Of a DNA stretch of 64,000 nucleotides, positions 24,944-35,200 are shown piece by piece. Location of the stretch: positions 14,057 to 78,056 of the forward strand of contig JBDZVM010000019.1 of the NCBI GenBank assembly GCA_040255675.1. The letters run 5' to 3'. Source of the DNA: JBDZVM01 sp040255675. Lineage in GTDB: Bacteria; Actinomycetota; Actinomycetes; Acidothermales; Acidothermaceae. The notes below the pieces were generated by a model that saw only the letters and a list, made by a program, of their open reading frames with translations, did not search any database and was not told the origin of the DNA. Made by a program: the position numbers and the translations under genes. Numbering within the stretch: the stretch's first letter is position 1; each line of letters starts with the position of its first letter.

Positions 24944-26833
24944 TCAGGGGCCGCTCGCGGCCGACTTCGCGCCGGCTTGGTAGAGCGCGTCGATCTCGGC
25001 GGCATATCGTGCCGCGACGACGTCGCGGCGGACCTTCAGCGTGGGCGTGAGTTCGCCGCCGTGTTCGGTGAAATCGTCGGCGAGGATTCGGAAACGTCGA
25101 ATCCCCTCGGCCCGCGAGACCACCCGGCTCGCTTCGTCGACAGCGGCCTGAATCTCCGCCACGAGCTCTGGATCGTCGCGCAACTCAGACACCGCGCTGG
25201 CGGCGTCTTTGCCTGTCTTTTTCTTCCAGGCTTCGAGCGCTTGCTGGTCGAGCGTGACGAGCGCGCCGACGTAGGGACGCCCGTCTCCAACCACCATGCA
25301 TTGCGAGATCAGCGGATGGCCGCGCAAGCGGTCTTCCAGCTGCGCCGGCGATACGTTCTTACCCCCGGCGGTGACGATGATCTCTTTCTTGCGCCCGGTG
25401 ATGGTGACAAAACCGGCGTCGTCGATCGTGCCGAGATCGCCGGTGTGCAGGAATCCTTCGGTGTCGAACGCGGCTGCCGTGCCCTTGGGGTCGCCCCAAT
25501 AACACTCGAAGACGTTGCCGCCGCGCACGAGAAGCTCGCCGTCGTCGGCGACCGCGATGGTGGTGCCGGCGAGTGGTGGCCCGACCGTGCCGATTTTCAC
25601 TTTGTCGGGCCGATTCACCGCGGCCGCCGCTGAGGTTTCGGTCATGCCCCAACCCTCGAGCACCGGGATTCCGGCGCCGCGAAAGAAATGTCCGAGCCGG
25701 ACGCCGAGCGGCGCTCCGCCAGAAATCACCCAGCGAACGTTGCCGCCCAACGCGGCCCGCAGTTTGCGAAAGATAAGGACGTCGAAAAACGCGCGGCGAA
25801 TTCGCAACGCTAGCGGTACTTTGCCGTGGTCTCGGGCCTCGCTGGCGGCGATCGCGGTTTTCGTCGCGGCCGCGAAAATCTTTCCTTTCCCCTGATCCTC
25901 GGCGCGTTGTTGCGCGACGTTGTAAAGTTTCTCGAATACATACGGGACGGCGAGCAGCAACGTCGGTTTAAATGTCACCAAGTCGTCTTGCAGCGAATAC
26001 GTATTTGGGCAGTGCCCGACGGGCACCGCCGCGTACATTGTGGCGACTTGAATTTCCCTGGCGAGTACGTGCGCGAGCGGCAAGAACAACAGCGCGCTGG
26101 TGTCGGATTCGAACAGCGCCGGCATGCTTTCGACGGCGCCCATCGAGCCGAAGAGCAGGTTGCGATGGGTGAGCGCGCACCCTTTGGGTCGTCCGGTCGT
26201 GCCCGAGGTGTAAATGATCGAAGCGAGTGACGACGCGTCGACCGCCGCGTGCGCTTGTGCGAGTACAGCGGAGTCGGCCGCTTCGCCCGCGGCACTGAGC
26301 CGGTCGAGGTCGTCGTGCTCGATCACCCAGACATGGCGCAAATCAGGAACCTGGTCGCGCACCAGGCCCACCGTCGACGCGTGCTCGCCACTCTCGACCA
26401 CGATCGCGACGCACCCCGAGTCGGCGAGGATCCACGCCACTTGGTCGGCCGCTGACGTCTCGTACACCGGCACCGTCACGAGGCCCGCATGCCACAGCGC
26501 GTAGTCGGTGAGGGTCCATTCGTATCGGGTGCGTGACAACAGCCCGACCCGGTCGCCCGGCTGCAGCCCTGCCGCCAGGAAACCCGAGGCGAGAAGCTCC
26601 AGCTGGGCGCGGAATTGCCCCGCGGTTATCGACGTCCAGGTGGTGGGGGTTTCCGGGCGGGGCGCGTTCGGCGCGTCGGGCGCGGTCGGCGGTTTGCTCA
26701 GCGCCGCCGGCAGTACCGCGCGACGGCGAAACAACACGGCGTCGGGCGTGCGCTCGGCATGGCGCCACACGACGTCCGTCAGCGTCGCGTCGTCGCTGAT
26801 GCTCACCACGGCGGGCGAGGTGACCTGGCGCAC
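24944..26833 (-). CDS. Long-chain acyl-CoA synthetase (FadD15-like)
   Basis: 629 residues from the GTG at 26833, which follows GGAGGTTTG. AMP-binding motifs are complete: IIYTSGTTGRPKGC near residue 185, the WGMTETSAA motif near residue 370, the GFLHTGDLG motif and the hinge GRKKEIIVTAGGKNVSP near residue 485. It activates fatty acids through an acyl-adenylate. The order pimB, two-component genes, fadD, SRPBCC matches the mycobacterial fadD15 region apart from the inserted two-component genes. It lies divergent from the zinc-ribbon protein gene. Confidence 0.92.
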   Translation of the reverse strand: MRQVTSPAVVSISDDATLTDVVWRHAERTPDAVLFRRRAVLPAALSKPPTAPDAPNAPRPETPTTWTSITAGQFRAQLELLASGFLAAGLQPGDRVGLLSRTRYEWTLTDYALWHAGLVTVPVYETSAADQVAWILADSGCVAIVVESGEHASTVGLVRDQVPDLRHVWVIEHDDLDRLSAAGEAADSAVLAQAHAAVDASSLASIIYTSGTTGRPKGCALTHRNLLFGSMGAVESMPALFESDTSALLFLPLAHVLAREIQVATMYAAVPVGHCPNTYSLQDDLVTFKPTLLLAVPYVFEKLYNVAQQRAEDQGKGKIFAAATKTAIAASEARDHGKVPLALRIRRAFFDVLIFRKLRAALGGNVRWVISGGAPLGVRLGHFFRGAGIPVLEGWGMTETSAAAAVNRPDKVKIGTVGPPLAGTTIAVADDGELLVRGGNVFECYWGDPKGTAAAFDTEGFLHTGDLGTIDDAGFVTITGRKKEIIVTAGGKNVSPAQLEDRLRGHPLISQCMVVGDGRPYVGALVTLDQQALEAWKKKTGKDAASAVSELRDDPELVAEIQAAVDEASRVVSRAEGIRRFRILADDFTEHGGELTPTLKVRRDVVAARYAAEIDALYQAGAKSAASGP

Positions 26834-27038
26834 CAAACCTCCGGAAATGACAGCCTGCCAATCCAGGCTGAGACGGCAAAGTATCGGCGATGGCCCCCGT
26901 GCCGCCAAATCCAGGATTGGGAAAGGCCCGAGTAGCTCATTGTGACGGTCGCGAGAGCCGTCCGTGCGGAGCAACGCGGATCGGCTTTCGCGGGTCTGTC
27001 CGTCAAGCCGACCGGGCTTCCTGCCGACCTTTTCAAGC

Positions 27039-27632
27039 GTGAGCCCGGACCTGCAGACCGAGCGGCGTTGCCCCCGTTGCCGCGCCTTGGTGCGGCCCGG
27101 CGCGCCGTGGTGCACCCTGTGCTACGCCGATCTTCGGCCCGCTCCTGAACGCGCTACTCCTGAACGCGCCGCAGCCGAACCCGCTGATCTCGGACTGGCT
27201 GTTGACGAACCTGCTGTTGCGGCGGCCGCGGAGTTGCCGGTGACCACCCAGCCGTTCGACCCGCTCACCGCTCCGATCGATGCCCTCGAGGGGCCACCGC
27301 CCGTTCCGGCCGGTGTCGATCGCGCGGCCGTTCCGGCCGGTGTCGATCGCGCGGCCGTTCCGGCCGGTGTCGATCGCGCGGCCGTTCCGGCCGACGCCTC
27401 GTCCGCGGTGACGTGGCCGTGTCATCGGTGCGGTGAACAGGTGCCGTTCGACGACGGCGTCTGCCGGAGCTGCGGCGCGGTCTTCCTCGACGGCGCGTCG
27501 GAGGTCGATCCGGTTCTTCGCCGCTTCGGGTCGGTCTCGCCCCAAGCCAAGGCCGTGATCATGCTGGGCGGCAGCGCGGCGATGGCTGCCATCTTTTTGG
27601 GTCTCATGTACCTTCTCGGGGCCTTGTTCTGA
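27039..27632 (+). CDS. Double zinc-ribbon membrane protein with internal repeats
   Basis: 197 residues if started at the GTG at 27039; starts as early as 26964 are possible. Two CxxC pairs form an N-terminal ribbon (CPRC ... CTLC), a second ribbon lies at CHRC ... CRSC near residue 128, and one membrane helix closes the protein (AAMAAIFLGLMYLLGALF). Between the ribbons is a Pro/Ala linker with three identical copies of the nine-residue unit VPAGVDRAA. Function is unknown; a membrane-tethered adaptor is plausible. Confidence 0.7.
   Translation: MSPDLQTERRCPRCRALVRPGAPWCTLCYADLRPAPERATPERAAAEPADLGLAVDEPAVAAAAELPVTTQPFDPLTAPIDALEGPPPVPAGVDRAAVPAGVDRAAVPAGVDRAAVPADASSAVTWPCHRCGEQVPFDDGVCRSCGAVFLDGASEVDPVLRRFGSVSPQAKAVIMLGGSAAMAAIFLGLMYLLGALF
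27301..27393. repeat. 27-bp coding tandem repeat, three units plus part
   Basis: Three exact copies of a 27-bp unit beginning CCGTTCCGGCCGGTGTCGAT and ending CGCGCGG, then a 12-bp partial copy. It encodes the VPAGVDRAA repeats in the linker of the zinc-ribbon protein. Sequence identity at nucleotide level suggests recent expansion. Confidence 0.92.
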
Positions 27633-27669
27633 GCGGCCGCGGGCGCGCGGGGTGAGTACGCTCGGGCAG

Positions 27670-28098
27670 ATGGGCGACCAGACCAGCGCCGGCATCGTGA
27701 TCGACGCGAGGCCTGACGTCGTGATGGCGGCGATCGCCGATTTCGACAAATACCCGCTGTGGATACCGCAACTAAGCAAGGTCGAAGTCGTTTCGCGCGA
27801 CGAAGACGGATCCGCTCGGGTGGTCCGGTTCGTTCTTGACGCGGCGCCGATCGTCGACGATTACTCTCTTGCCTACGAGTGGGCGGAGCGCGAGGTGCGC
27901 TGGCATCTTCTCCGCGGCAGGCTGTTCAAGACGATGGACGGCAGCTACCGGCTACGTGAGGTGCCAGCTGGCACTGAGGTCGAGTACACGCTGACCATCG
28001 AGCTCGGCCTGCCTCTGCTCGCGGTGTTCAAGCGAAAGGCCGAACAGCTCGTCACCCGGACCGCGTTGAACGCGCTGAAGGCTTACGTGGAACGATGA
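27670..28098 (+). CDS. SRPBCC (polyketide cyclase/START-like) family protein
   Basis: 142 residues from the ATG at 27670; the GTG at 27652 is less likely because the family starts a few residues before the first strand. The helix-grip fold is recognisable (GIVIDARPDVVMAAIADFDKYP, then WIPQLSKVEVVSRDEDGS). Mycobacterial Rv2185c is the syntenic homologue. Such proteins bind hydrophobic ligands; the ligand here is unknown, although the adjacent acyl-CoA synthetase suggests lipid. Confidence 0.8.
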   Translation: MGDQTSAGIVIDARPDVVMAAIADFDKYPLWIPQLSKVEVVSRDEDGSARVVRFVLDAAPIVDDYSLAYEWAEREVRWHLLRGRLFKTMDGSYRLREVPAGTEVEYTLTIELGLPLLAVFKRKAEQLVTRTALNALKAYVER

Positions 28099-28257
28099 TG
28101 ACTATCGCCCGAGGGAAATACGCCGTGACATCGCGCGCCCTGTCGCCGGTCATGGACTGGTCTGCGCGGCAGCCTGCCGCCGCGGCCTGTTTCGTTACGC
28201 CCATCTGGCGATCATGTCCGTGATGTCCGTCGCTCTCGGCTCGATCGGAGAACAGGT

Positions 28258-29202
28258 ATGGGGCTGACCATCGGCGTCGACGTCGGTGGCACGAAGGTGC
28301 TGGCCGGCGTAGTCGATGAGGAGGGCGCCGTCCTCGAACAGGTTCGAGAGACGACCCCGAAGACCGACCCCGGTGCGATCGCCGACGTCGTCGGCGCGTT
28401 GGTTGCCGATCTACGCTCGCGGCACAACGTCGAGGCAGTGGGCATCGGAGCCGCCGGCTTCATCGACCTCGACCGCGCCAACGTCTTGTTCGCCCCCAAC
28501 CTGGTCTGGCGCGACGAGCCGCTGAAGGAACGCGTCTCCAAGATCGTCGATGTACCCGTCGTTGTCGAAAACGACGCCAACTGTCATGCGTGGGCCGAGT
28601 ACCGGTTCGGTGCCGCTCGCGGTAAGCGCGCGGTCGTCGCGACGATCGTCGGCACCGGAATCGGCGGCGGCCTGGTATTCGACGGCGCGGTTTTTCGTGG
28701 TGGCTTCGGCATCGCCGCCGAGTTCGGCCACATGCGCGCGGTGCCGGGCGGGCGTCAGTGCGGATGCGGAAACCTGGGCTGCTGGGAGCAGTACGCGAGC
28801 GGCATGGCACTGGTTCGCGAGGCCCGCGAGGTGGCACGCGAGACCCCGGATCGTATGCCGCATTTGCTCGGCTCGGTCGGCGACGACGTCGCGGCGATCA
28901 CTGGGCCGCTGGTCACCGCCGCTGCCAATGCGGGCGACCCCGGCGCGCTCGACTGCTTCACGACAGTCGGCACGTGGCTCGGTGAGGGTCTTGCCGATTT
29001 GGCGGCGATCCTCGACGCCGATTGCTTCGTCGTCGGCGGCGGCGTGTCCGATGCCCGACGTTTGCTGATGGATCCGACGTGCGTCGCGTTCAGCGCGTCG
29101 CTCACGGGCGCGACCTACCGCCCGCACGCGCCTGTCGTCGCTGCCGAACTCGGAAGCTTGGCGGGGCTGGTCGGTGCCGCCGACCTCGCCCGGCACCGCT
29201 AG
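28258..29202 (+). CDS. ROK-family glucokinase
   Basis: 314 residues with a good ribosome site (GGAGAACAGGT). ATP-binding DVGGTK at residues 8-13, substrate motif ENDANCHAWAE near residue 102, and the ROK zinc motif with Cys in QCGCGNLGCWEQYAS near residue 166 are all intact. It phosphorylates glucose or a related sugar with ATP or polyphosphate; I cannot distinguish these donors by eye. Confidence 0.88.
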   Translation: MGLTIGVDVGGTKVLAGVVDEEGAVLEQVRETTPKTDPGAIADVVGALVADLRSRHNVEAVGIGAAGFIDLDRANVLFAPNLVWRDEPLKERVSKIVDVPVVVENDANCHAWAEYRFGAARGKRAVVATIVGTGIGGGLVFDGAVFRGGFGIAAEFGHMRAVPGGRQCGCGNLGCWEQYASGMALVREAREVARETPDRMPHLLGSVGDDVAAITGPLVTAAANAGDPGALDCFTTVGTWLGEGLADLAAILDADCFVVGGGVSDARRLLMDPTCVAFSASLTGATYRPHAPVVAAELGSLAGLVGAADLARHR

Positions 29203-29228
29203 CGCGGCAAGGTCGCTGAAGGGGGCCG

Positions 29229-29909
29229 ATGGTCGACGTCCGGCTGCTCACCTACAACGTGAGATCGCTGCGTGACGACTCGCGCGCGGTGGCGCGGGTT
29301 ATCAAAGCGTGCGAACCGGACGTCGTCTGCATCCAAGAAGCACCGCGGTTTTTCCGCTGGCGATCGAAGTGCGCGGCGCTCGCGCGCGACTCGGGGCTTT
29401 ACGTCGTCACTGGCGGCAGGCCCGCTGGGGCGATGTTGCTGCTCGCGTCGTTGCGTGCGAGGGTCGTCGAGACCCGCGACGTCAAGCTGTCGAAGCGACC
29501 CCGACTTCACCAGCGCGGCATGGCCATCGCGGTGTTCGAGATCGCTGGAGCGCGATTCGGCGCCGCCAGCATTCATCTCGATCTGGTCGAAGACGAACGA
29601 CGCCGCCATGCCGACGAAATCCTCGACCACGCGGGGGTTTTCGACGTCCCGATGATTGTGGCGGGCGACATCAACGAAGAGCCGAGCGGCCCGGCGTGGC
29701 AGCGGCTTGCGCAGTGCTATCGCGATGCCTATTCGGTTTCACCGGACGGCGGTGAATTCACCTCGACGGCGGCTGCGCCGACCCGGCGGATAGACGCGGT
29801 GTTCGTCGATCCGCGCCTCGACATCGTGAGCTGCGGCGTACCAGACGTTGCCGAAACAGAGACGGCTAGCGACCACAGGCCGGTGCTCGCGGTCGTGCGT
29901 GTGCCGTAA
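29229..29909 (+). CDS. Endonuclease/exonuclease/phosphatase family protein
   Basis: 226 residues. The DNase I-like fold shows LLTYNVRSLR at the start, the metal-binding Glu in CIQEAPRF, GDINEEPSGPAW near residue 142 and the closing SDHRPVLA with catalytic Asp-His. It hydrolyses a phosphodiester in nucleic acid, sugar-phosphate or lipid head group; the substrate is not evident. It starts 26 bp after the glucokinase and is probably co-transcribed. Confidence 0.85.
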   Translation: MVDVRLLTYNVRSLRDDSRAVARVIKACEPDVVCIQEAPRFFRWRSKCAALARDSGLYVVTGGRPAGAMLLLASLRARVVETRDVKLSKRPRLHQRGMAIAVFEIAGARFGAASIHLDLVEDERRRHADEILDHAGVFDVPMIVAGDINEEPSGPAWQRLAQCYRDAYSVSPDGGEFTSTAAAPTRRIDAVFVDPRLDIVSCGVPDVAETETASDHRPVLAVVRVP

Positions 29910-29922
29910 CGGCGTATTCAAA

Positions 29923-29998
29923 CGACGGCACCGTCGTCACTACATCTAGACGACGGCACCGTCGTCACTACATCTAGACGACGGCACCGTCGTCACTA
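29923..29998. repeat. 28-bp tandem repeat, three units, overlapping a gene end
   Basis: The unit begins CGACGGCACCGTCGTCACTA and ends CATCTAGA; two full copies and a third partial copy are present. The leftmost copies lie past the stop of the minus-strand membrane protein gene, and the third contains its last codons (DGAVV then TAG), so the gene end has been tandemly duplicated. Confidence 0.9.
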
Positions 29999-30792
29999 TC
30001 GGAATCGTCGGGTCGGTCGGATCGCATGCCGCCAACCAAGATCAGAAATCCGCCGACGATTCCGATGACGCCGAGCGCGAACGATCCCGGCACGATGTCG
30101 CTGAACTGCTTTACCACGATCAGGGTGAAGCCGGTCGCGATCGCCAGGATCGCCCATTTCGTGGGCGTGCGCAGGGCCGGAGCCGGCGGTGGGGTCGGCG
30201 GAATGAAGTGCTCGTCGAGGATCGACAGCGGGTCGTATTCTCCGCCGTAATCGGCGTTCGCCGTTGCCGGTTCTGGCTCGGGCGCTCGGTCGGCCGGTCG
30301 CACGACCCGGCGCCGCACCGAGGGCTGCTCGTCGTCGTCGCCGGGGGTCGGGCGGATGTCTTCGGCCGCCGGCCAGCGCGGTACGACGTCGTCGGGCGCG
30401 CGGTCGAAGTTCGCGACGAGCTGGGCCCAGACGTCGTCGCCCGACGCCGTGCCGGTCGTGACGTCGAAAGTCGAATCGACCGGGATGTCGTCCGCCCTGC
30501 CTGATATCGCACCGGACGTGTCGGCTGTGATCGGTTCGGTGGTGCCTGCCGTGTGCTCGTTGAGCAGGTTGATCGCGCGGCTGTGCTGCTCGCGGTCGAC
30601 CCACAGCCGGTCGCGGGGTCGTTCGGGCAGGTGGACGTCGAGGTATCCGCCCATGTGCCCGGTGCTCGGTTCGACGTAGGCGGCGATGCTTTCAGCTCGC
30701 AAGACGTCGAGCATCGCGTCGGCGAGGCGGGGATCGAGATCGGCGAGCGGCACATAGTGACGGGCGACGAAGCCGTTGTCTCGGGCGGACAT
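29974..30792 (-). CDS. Membrane protein with N-terminal DUF2007-like region, unknown function
   Basis: 272 residues. The N-terminal 80 residues (VARHYVPLADLDPRLADAMLDVL ... LWVDREQHSRAINLL) resemble the short domain of the signal-transducing DUF2007 type. A long acidic, proline-rich disordered region follows, then two membrane helices (about residues 212-262) and an Asp-rich tail. Similar proteins are common in actinobacteria. Function is unknown. It begins 3 bp after the esterase-like gene, so they share a transcript. Confidence 0.6.
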   Translation of the reverse strand: MSARDNGFVARHYVPLADLDPRLADAMLDVLRAESIAAYVEPSTGHMGGYLDVHLPERPRDRLWVDREQHSRAINLLNEHTAGTTEPITADTSGAISGRADDIPVDSTFDVTTGTASGDDVWAQLVANFDRAPDDVVPRWPAAEDIRPTPGDDDEQPSVRRRVVRPADRAPEPEPATANADYGGEYDPLSILDEHFIPPTPPPAPALRTPTKWAILAIATGFTLIVVKQFSDIVPGSFALGVIGIVGGFLILVGGMRSDRPDDSDSDDGAVV

Positions 30793-30795
30793 GAC

Positions 30796-31578
30796 TCAAT
30801 CCTGCCCGGTCTGTGCCGCGGATGCGATTGCGATGCCTGAGATACGCCGAATGAAACGAAGACTCTCGATGAAGATCTCGTCTGCGTCGTAGTCGAGCGT
30901 CGCTACGTGGAAGCTGCGATCAAGTACCCGCTCCTCGACGTCCAGCGCGGTGACGCCGTGAAGGAGCACGGCCGTGTTCTCAGGTTCGACGACATGATCG
31001 ACCGCGCTGCGAAACACCAGCAACGGTTGGTTGACGCGGCCGAGGTCCGCGCGGGTGATCGCCCAAAGTTTGGTGAGCGAATGCAAGGCTCGCAGGGGAG
31101 TGCGCCCGTAGCCCGCCTCAGAAACGCCCGGCTTCGCGATGTCGCCGCCGATGCCTTTGATGGCCGGCACAACATCTTTCAACACCGGCAGGGCAAGCAT
31201 CGCGCGGCGCTTGCTCAGCAGCGAAGGGTTGACCGCCACGATCCCCGCGACGTCGCTGCCGTGAACCTCGGCAAGGCGCAGCGCGAGCGTGGCGCCCATT
31301 GACAACCCGACGGCGAAAACGCGTTCATGGCGTTCGCGCAGATCGCGGAACGCGGCGTCGACCGCGCCGAACCAGTCGGGCCAGCGGGTGAGCTGAAGGT
31401 CTTGCCAGCGGGTGCCGTGACCCGGCAAGCGGGGCAGTCGCACCGCGAGTCCGGCGTCCGCGAGGAATTGCGCCCACGGCCGCATCGAGGCCGGCGATCC
31501 GGTGAAGCCGTGGCAGACGACGACGCCGACACGGCTCGCCGGCGCGTCGCGGCACAACGGTTCGGTGCTTTGGTCCAC
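30796..31578 (-). CDS. Alpha/beta hydrolase, carboxylesterase/monoacylglycerol-lipase type
   Basis: 260 residues from a GTG after GAGGAGTTGC. The oxyanion region VVCHGFTGSPASMRPWA, the nucleophile elbow GLSMGA (Ser near residue 94), an Asp in AVDHVVEPEN and a His in SFHVATLD form a typical Est30-like triad. It cleaves short to medium acyl esters. It is divergent from plsC, so ester turnover and lipid synthesis genes share a promoter region. Confidence 0.86.
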   Translation of the reverse strand: MDQSTEPLCRDAPASRVGVVVCHGFTGSPASMRPWAQFLADAGLAVRLPRLPGHGTRWQDLQLTRWPDWFGAVDAAFRDLRERHERVFAVGLSMGATLALRLAEVHGSDVAGIVAVNPSLLSKRRAMLALPVLKDVVPAIKGIGGDIAKPGVSEAGYGRTPLRALHSLTKLWAITRADLGRVNQPLLVFRSAVDHVVEPENTAVLLHGVTALDVEERVLDRSFHVATLDYDADEIFIESLRFIRRISGIAIASAAQTGQD

Positions 31579-31711
31579 GCAACTCCTCGCGCTTCGTTGG
31601 TCGCTGGACTTGGCGACGATGGTCGCACGGACCGGCGTTCGCGGGCGAGCCGACGGCGGTAGGGTTCGCTCGGGTGTTCTCCGCTGTACGTGCTCTCGGA
31701 AAGGGACGTCG

Positions 31712-32434
31712 GTGTTCTACTGGCTGGCGAAGTGGACGTTGGGAGCAACCCTTCGCTTGGTCTTTCGGCCCAAGGTCGTCGGGCTCGAGAACGTGCCGAC
31801 CCATGGCGCCGCGATTATCGCGAGCAACCATCTGTCCTTTTCCGATTCCTTCTTCGCGCCGCTGGTGATACCGGGGCGCAAGGTCACCTTCATGGCCAAA
31901 GCCGAGTACTTCACCAGGCGCGGCATCAAGGGCTGGTTCAGCCGCACGTTCTTCAAGAGCATCGGCCAGTTGTCGGTCGACCGATCGGGCGGCAAGGCGA
32001 GCGCGGCCGGGTTGCGCACCGGCCTCGAGGTGTTGCAGGCAGGCGAGTTGCTCGGCATTTACCCCGAGGGCACCCGCTCGCCTGACGGGCGGCTCTACCG
32101 CGGCCGCACCGGAATCGCGCGGCTAGTGCTTCAGGCGCAGGTGCCGGTCATACCGTGCGCGATGGTCGACACCGATCGGCTGCAACCGCCGGGGCAGGTG
32201 GTGCCGCGCATCGTTCGGCCCGAAGTGCGGTTCGGTCGCCCGCTTGATTTCTCCCGCTATGCCGGCTTGGAGACCGACCGTTTAGTGTTACGCGCGATCA
32301 CTGACGAGATCATGTACGAACTGATGCGGTTGTCGGGCCAGGAGTACGTCGACATCTACGCCACGAAGGCGAAGGAACAGCTCAAGAAAATGCGGTCCGC
32401 CCCGGCCGATGTCTCGCCGGAACCGGGCCGCTAG
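31712..32434 (+). CDS. plsC: 1-acyl-sn-glycerol-3-phosphate acyltransferase
   Basis: 240 residues from a GTG preceded by GGAAAGGGA. The acyltransferase HX4D motif is NHLSFSDS (H40, D45) and the glycerol-phosphate binding motif is YPEGTRSPDG at residues 117-126. It makes phosphatidic acid from lysophosphatidic acid at the inner membrane face. Position matches Rv2182c of mycobacteria. Confidence 0.92.
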   Translation: MFYWLAKWTLGATLRLVFRPKVVGLENVPTHGAAIIASNHLSFSDSFFAPLVIPGRKVTFMAKAEYFTRRGIKGWFSRTFFKSIGQLSVDRSGGKASAAGLRTGLEVLQAGELLGIYPEGTRSPDGRLYRGRTGIARLVLQAQVPVIPCAMVDTDRLQPPGQVVPRIVRPEVRFGRPLDFSRYAGLETDRLVLRAITDEIMYELMRLSGQEYVDIYATKAKEQLKKMRSAPADVSPEPGR

Positions 32435-32475
32435 GCTGTCCGCCGCTGTTGATCGATCGAGAGGCTTGAAAAGCG

Positions 32476-33501
<1,026 letters not shown>

Positions 33502-33679
33502 CCTGTTTGCGCCCCGGCTCGTGGATCACGTTCGGGGAGGTAACGGGTCCCTTACGAGGTCTAGAGCCTTCGTGAAGCACGAGTTTGCCGCATAAAGGCG
33601 CAGCTGGCCGTGTCGTGACCGCGTGATGCAGACGCCGGACGGCGGAAACCCGCTCGACCTACGCCGGTAGACTTCGCTC

Positions 33680-35032
33680 ATGCATTCCATGGACACTTGG
33701 CGTTCGCTCCCGGCCGCGCAACAACCGGATTGGCCGGACGACGCCGAGCTGCGCCGGGTTGCCGAGCAGCTGTCGCAGTTGCCGCCCCTCGTCGTCCCCG
33801 AAGAATGCGATCGGCTGCGGGCGAGGCTGGCCGACGTCGCCCGTGGCAAGGCGTTTTTGCTGCAGGGCGGCGACTGCGCGGAGACTTTTGCCGACGCTAC
33901 GGTAGAGAAGGTCCGCGACAAGACCAAGATTTTGTTGCAGATGGCGGTCGTGCTCACGTACGGCGCGAGCGTGCCGGTGGTAAAGCTCGGCCGCATGGCC
34001 GGGCAATACGCGAAGCCGCGCTCGAAGAACACCGAGGTCGTCGACGGCGTCGAGTTGCCGAGCTACCGCGGCGACGCCGTCAACTCGATCGAGCGCACGC
34101 CACAGGCGCGCACCCCTGATCCGGCGCGGTTGCTCGAGGCTTACCATCGCGCCGCGGCGACGCTGAACTTGATTCGCGCGCACGCCACCGGCGGCTTCGC
34201 TGATCTGCGCAAGGTGCACGCGTGGAATTCCGACTTCGTGCGCCGAAGCCCGGCGGGCCAGCGCTACGAGTCGATCGCCAGAGATATCGAAAGAGCACTG
34301 CAGTTCATGGCGGCCTGCGGATTCGACCTCGACGGCGCCGACGTCGCCCACCAAGTCGAGCTGTTCGCGAGCCACGAGGCACTCTTGCTCGACTACGAAT
34401 CGGCGCTTACCCGCTACGACGCCGAACACGACGCGACTTACGACTTGTCGGCGCACCTGGTCTGGGTGGGCGAACGCACGCGCGATTTGAACGGCGCGCA
34501 TATCGAATTCGCCAGCCGCATCGCGAATCCGATCGGTGTGAAGCTCGGGCCGACCACATCACCCGACACTGCGGTGGCTTTGCTCGAAAGACTCGATCCC
34601 GAACGCGTTCCCGGCCGCATGATGTTCGTGAGCCGCATGGGTGCCGAGCGGGTGCGCGACGTGTTGCCGCCCATTGTCGAAAAGGTTCGGGCGACGGGCG
34701 CCGAAGTCATTTGGAGCTGCGACCCGATGCACGGAAACACCATCGAGTCTGCGAGCGGATACAAGACCCGTCACTTCGACGACGTCGTCGAAGAGGTCAC
34801 TGGATTCTTCGAGGTGCACCAAGCGCTCGGCACGATCCCCGGCGGCTTGCACGTCGAACTCACCGGCGAAGACGTTACCGAATGCCTCGGTGGAGCCGAC
34901 GACATTGTCGACGCCGACCTCGCGGACCGTTACGAAACGGCCTGCGACCCGCGCCTCAACGTCGGCCAGTCACTCGAACTCGCCTTTCTCGTCGCGTCGA
35001 TGCTTCAAGACGGACGTCGATCCCGCGGCTAG
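33680..35032 (+). CDS. aroG: Class II 3-deoxy-D-arabino-heptulosonate 7-phosphate synthase
   Basis: 450 residues beginning MHSMDTWRSLPAAQQPDWPD. Class II markers include LLQGGDCAETF (metal Cys near residue 70), GRMAGQYAKPRS near residue 105, and the C-terminal EVIWSCDPMHGNTI with metal-binding His. It condenses PEP and erythrose 4-phosphate to open the shikimate pathway. It is syntenic with Rv2178c. Confidence 0.95.
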   Translation: MHSMDTWRSLPAAQQPDWPDDAELRRVAEQLSQLPPLVVPEECDRLRARLADVARGKAFLLQGGDCAETFADATVEKVRDKTKILLQMAVVLTYGASVPVVKLGRMAGQYAKPRSKNTEVVDGVELPSYRGDAVNSIERTPQARTPDPARLLEAYHRAAATLNLIRAHATGGFADLRKVHAWNSDFVRRSPAGQRYESIARDIERALQFMAACGFDLDGADVAHQVELFASHEALLLDYESALTRYDAEHDATYDLSAHLVWVGERTRDLNGAHIEFASRIANPIGVKLGPTTSPDTAVALLERLDPERVPGRMMFVSRMGAERVRDVLPPIVEKVRATGAEVIWSCDPMHGNTIESASGYKTRHFDDVVEEVTGFFEVHQALGTIPGGLHVELTGEDVTECLGGADDIVDADLADRYETACDPRLNVGQSLELAFLVASMLQDGRRSRG

Positions 35033-35200
35033 TTCGCGGTTGTTGTGGGGTGGCGGGCGCGACCGAATTACCCAGCTTTGTATCGCTATCCGAAATGGCT
35101 TGACGTCCTCCGGAAAGCTAATGGGCTGCCGGAGTAGCGCGAGCAAGGTCATTTACGCCATACTGCGCTTCGTCCGTATTCGATCTACGGGGGAGTCCCG

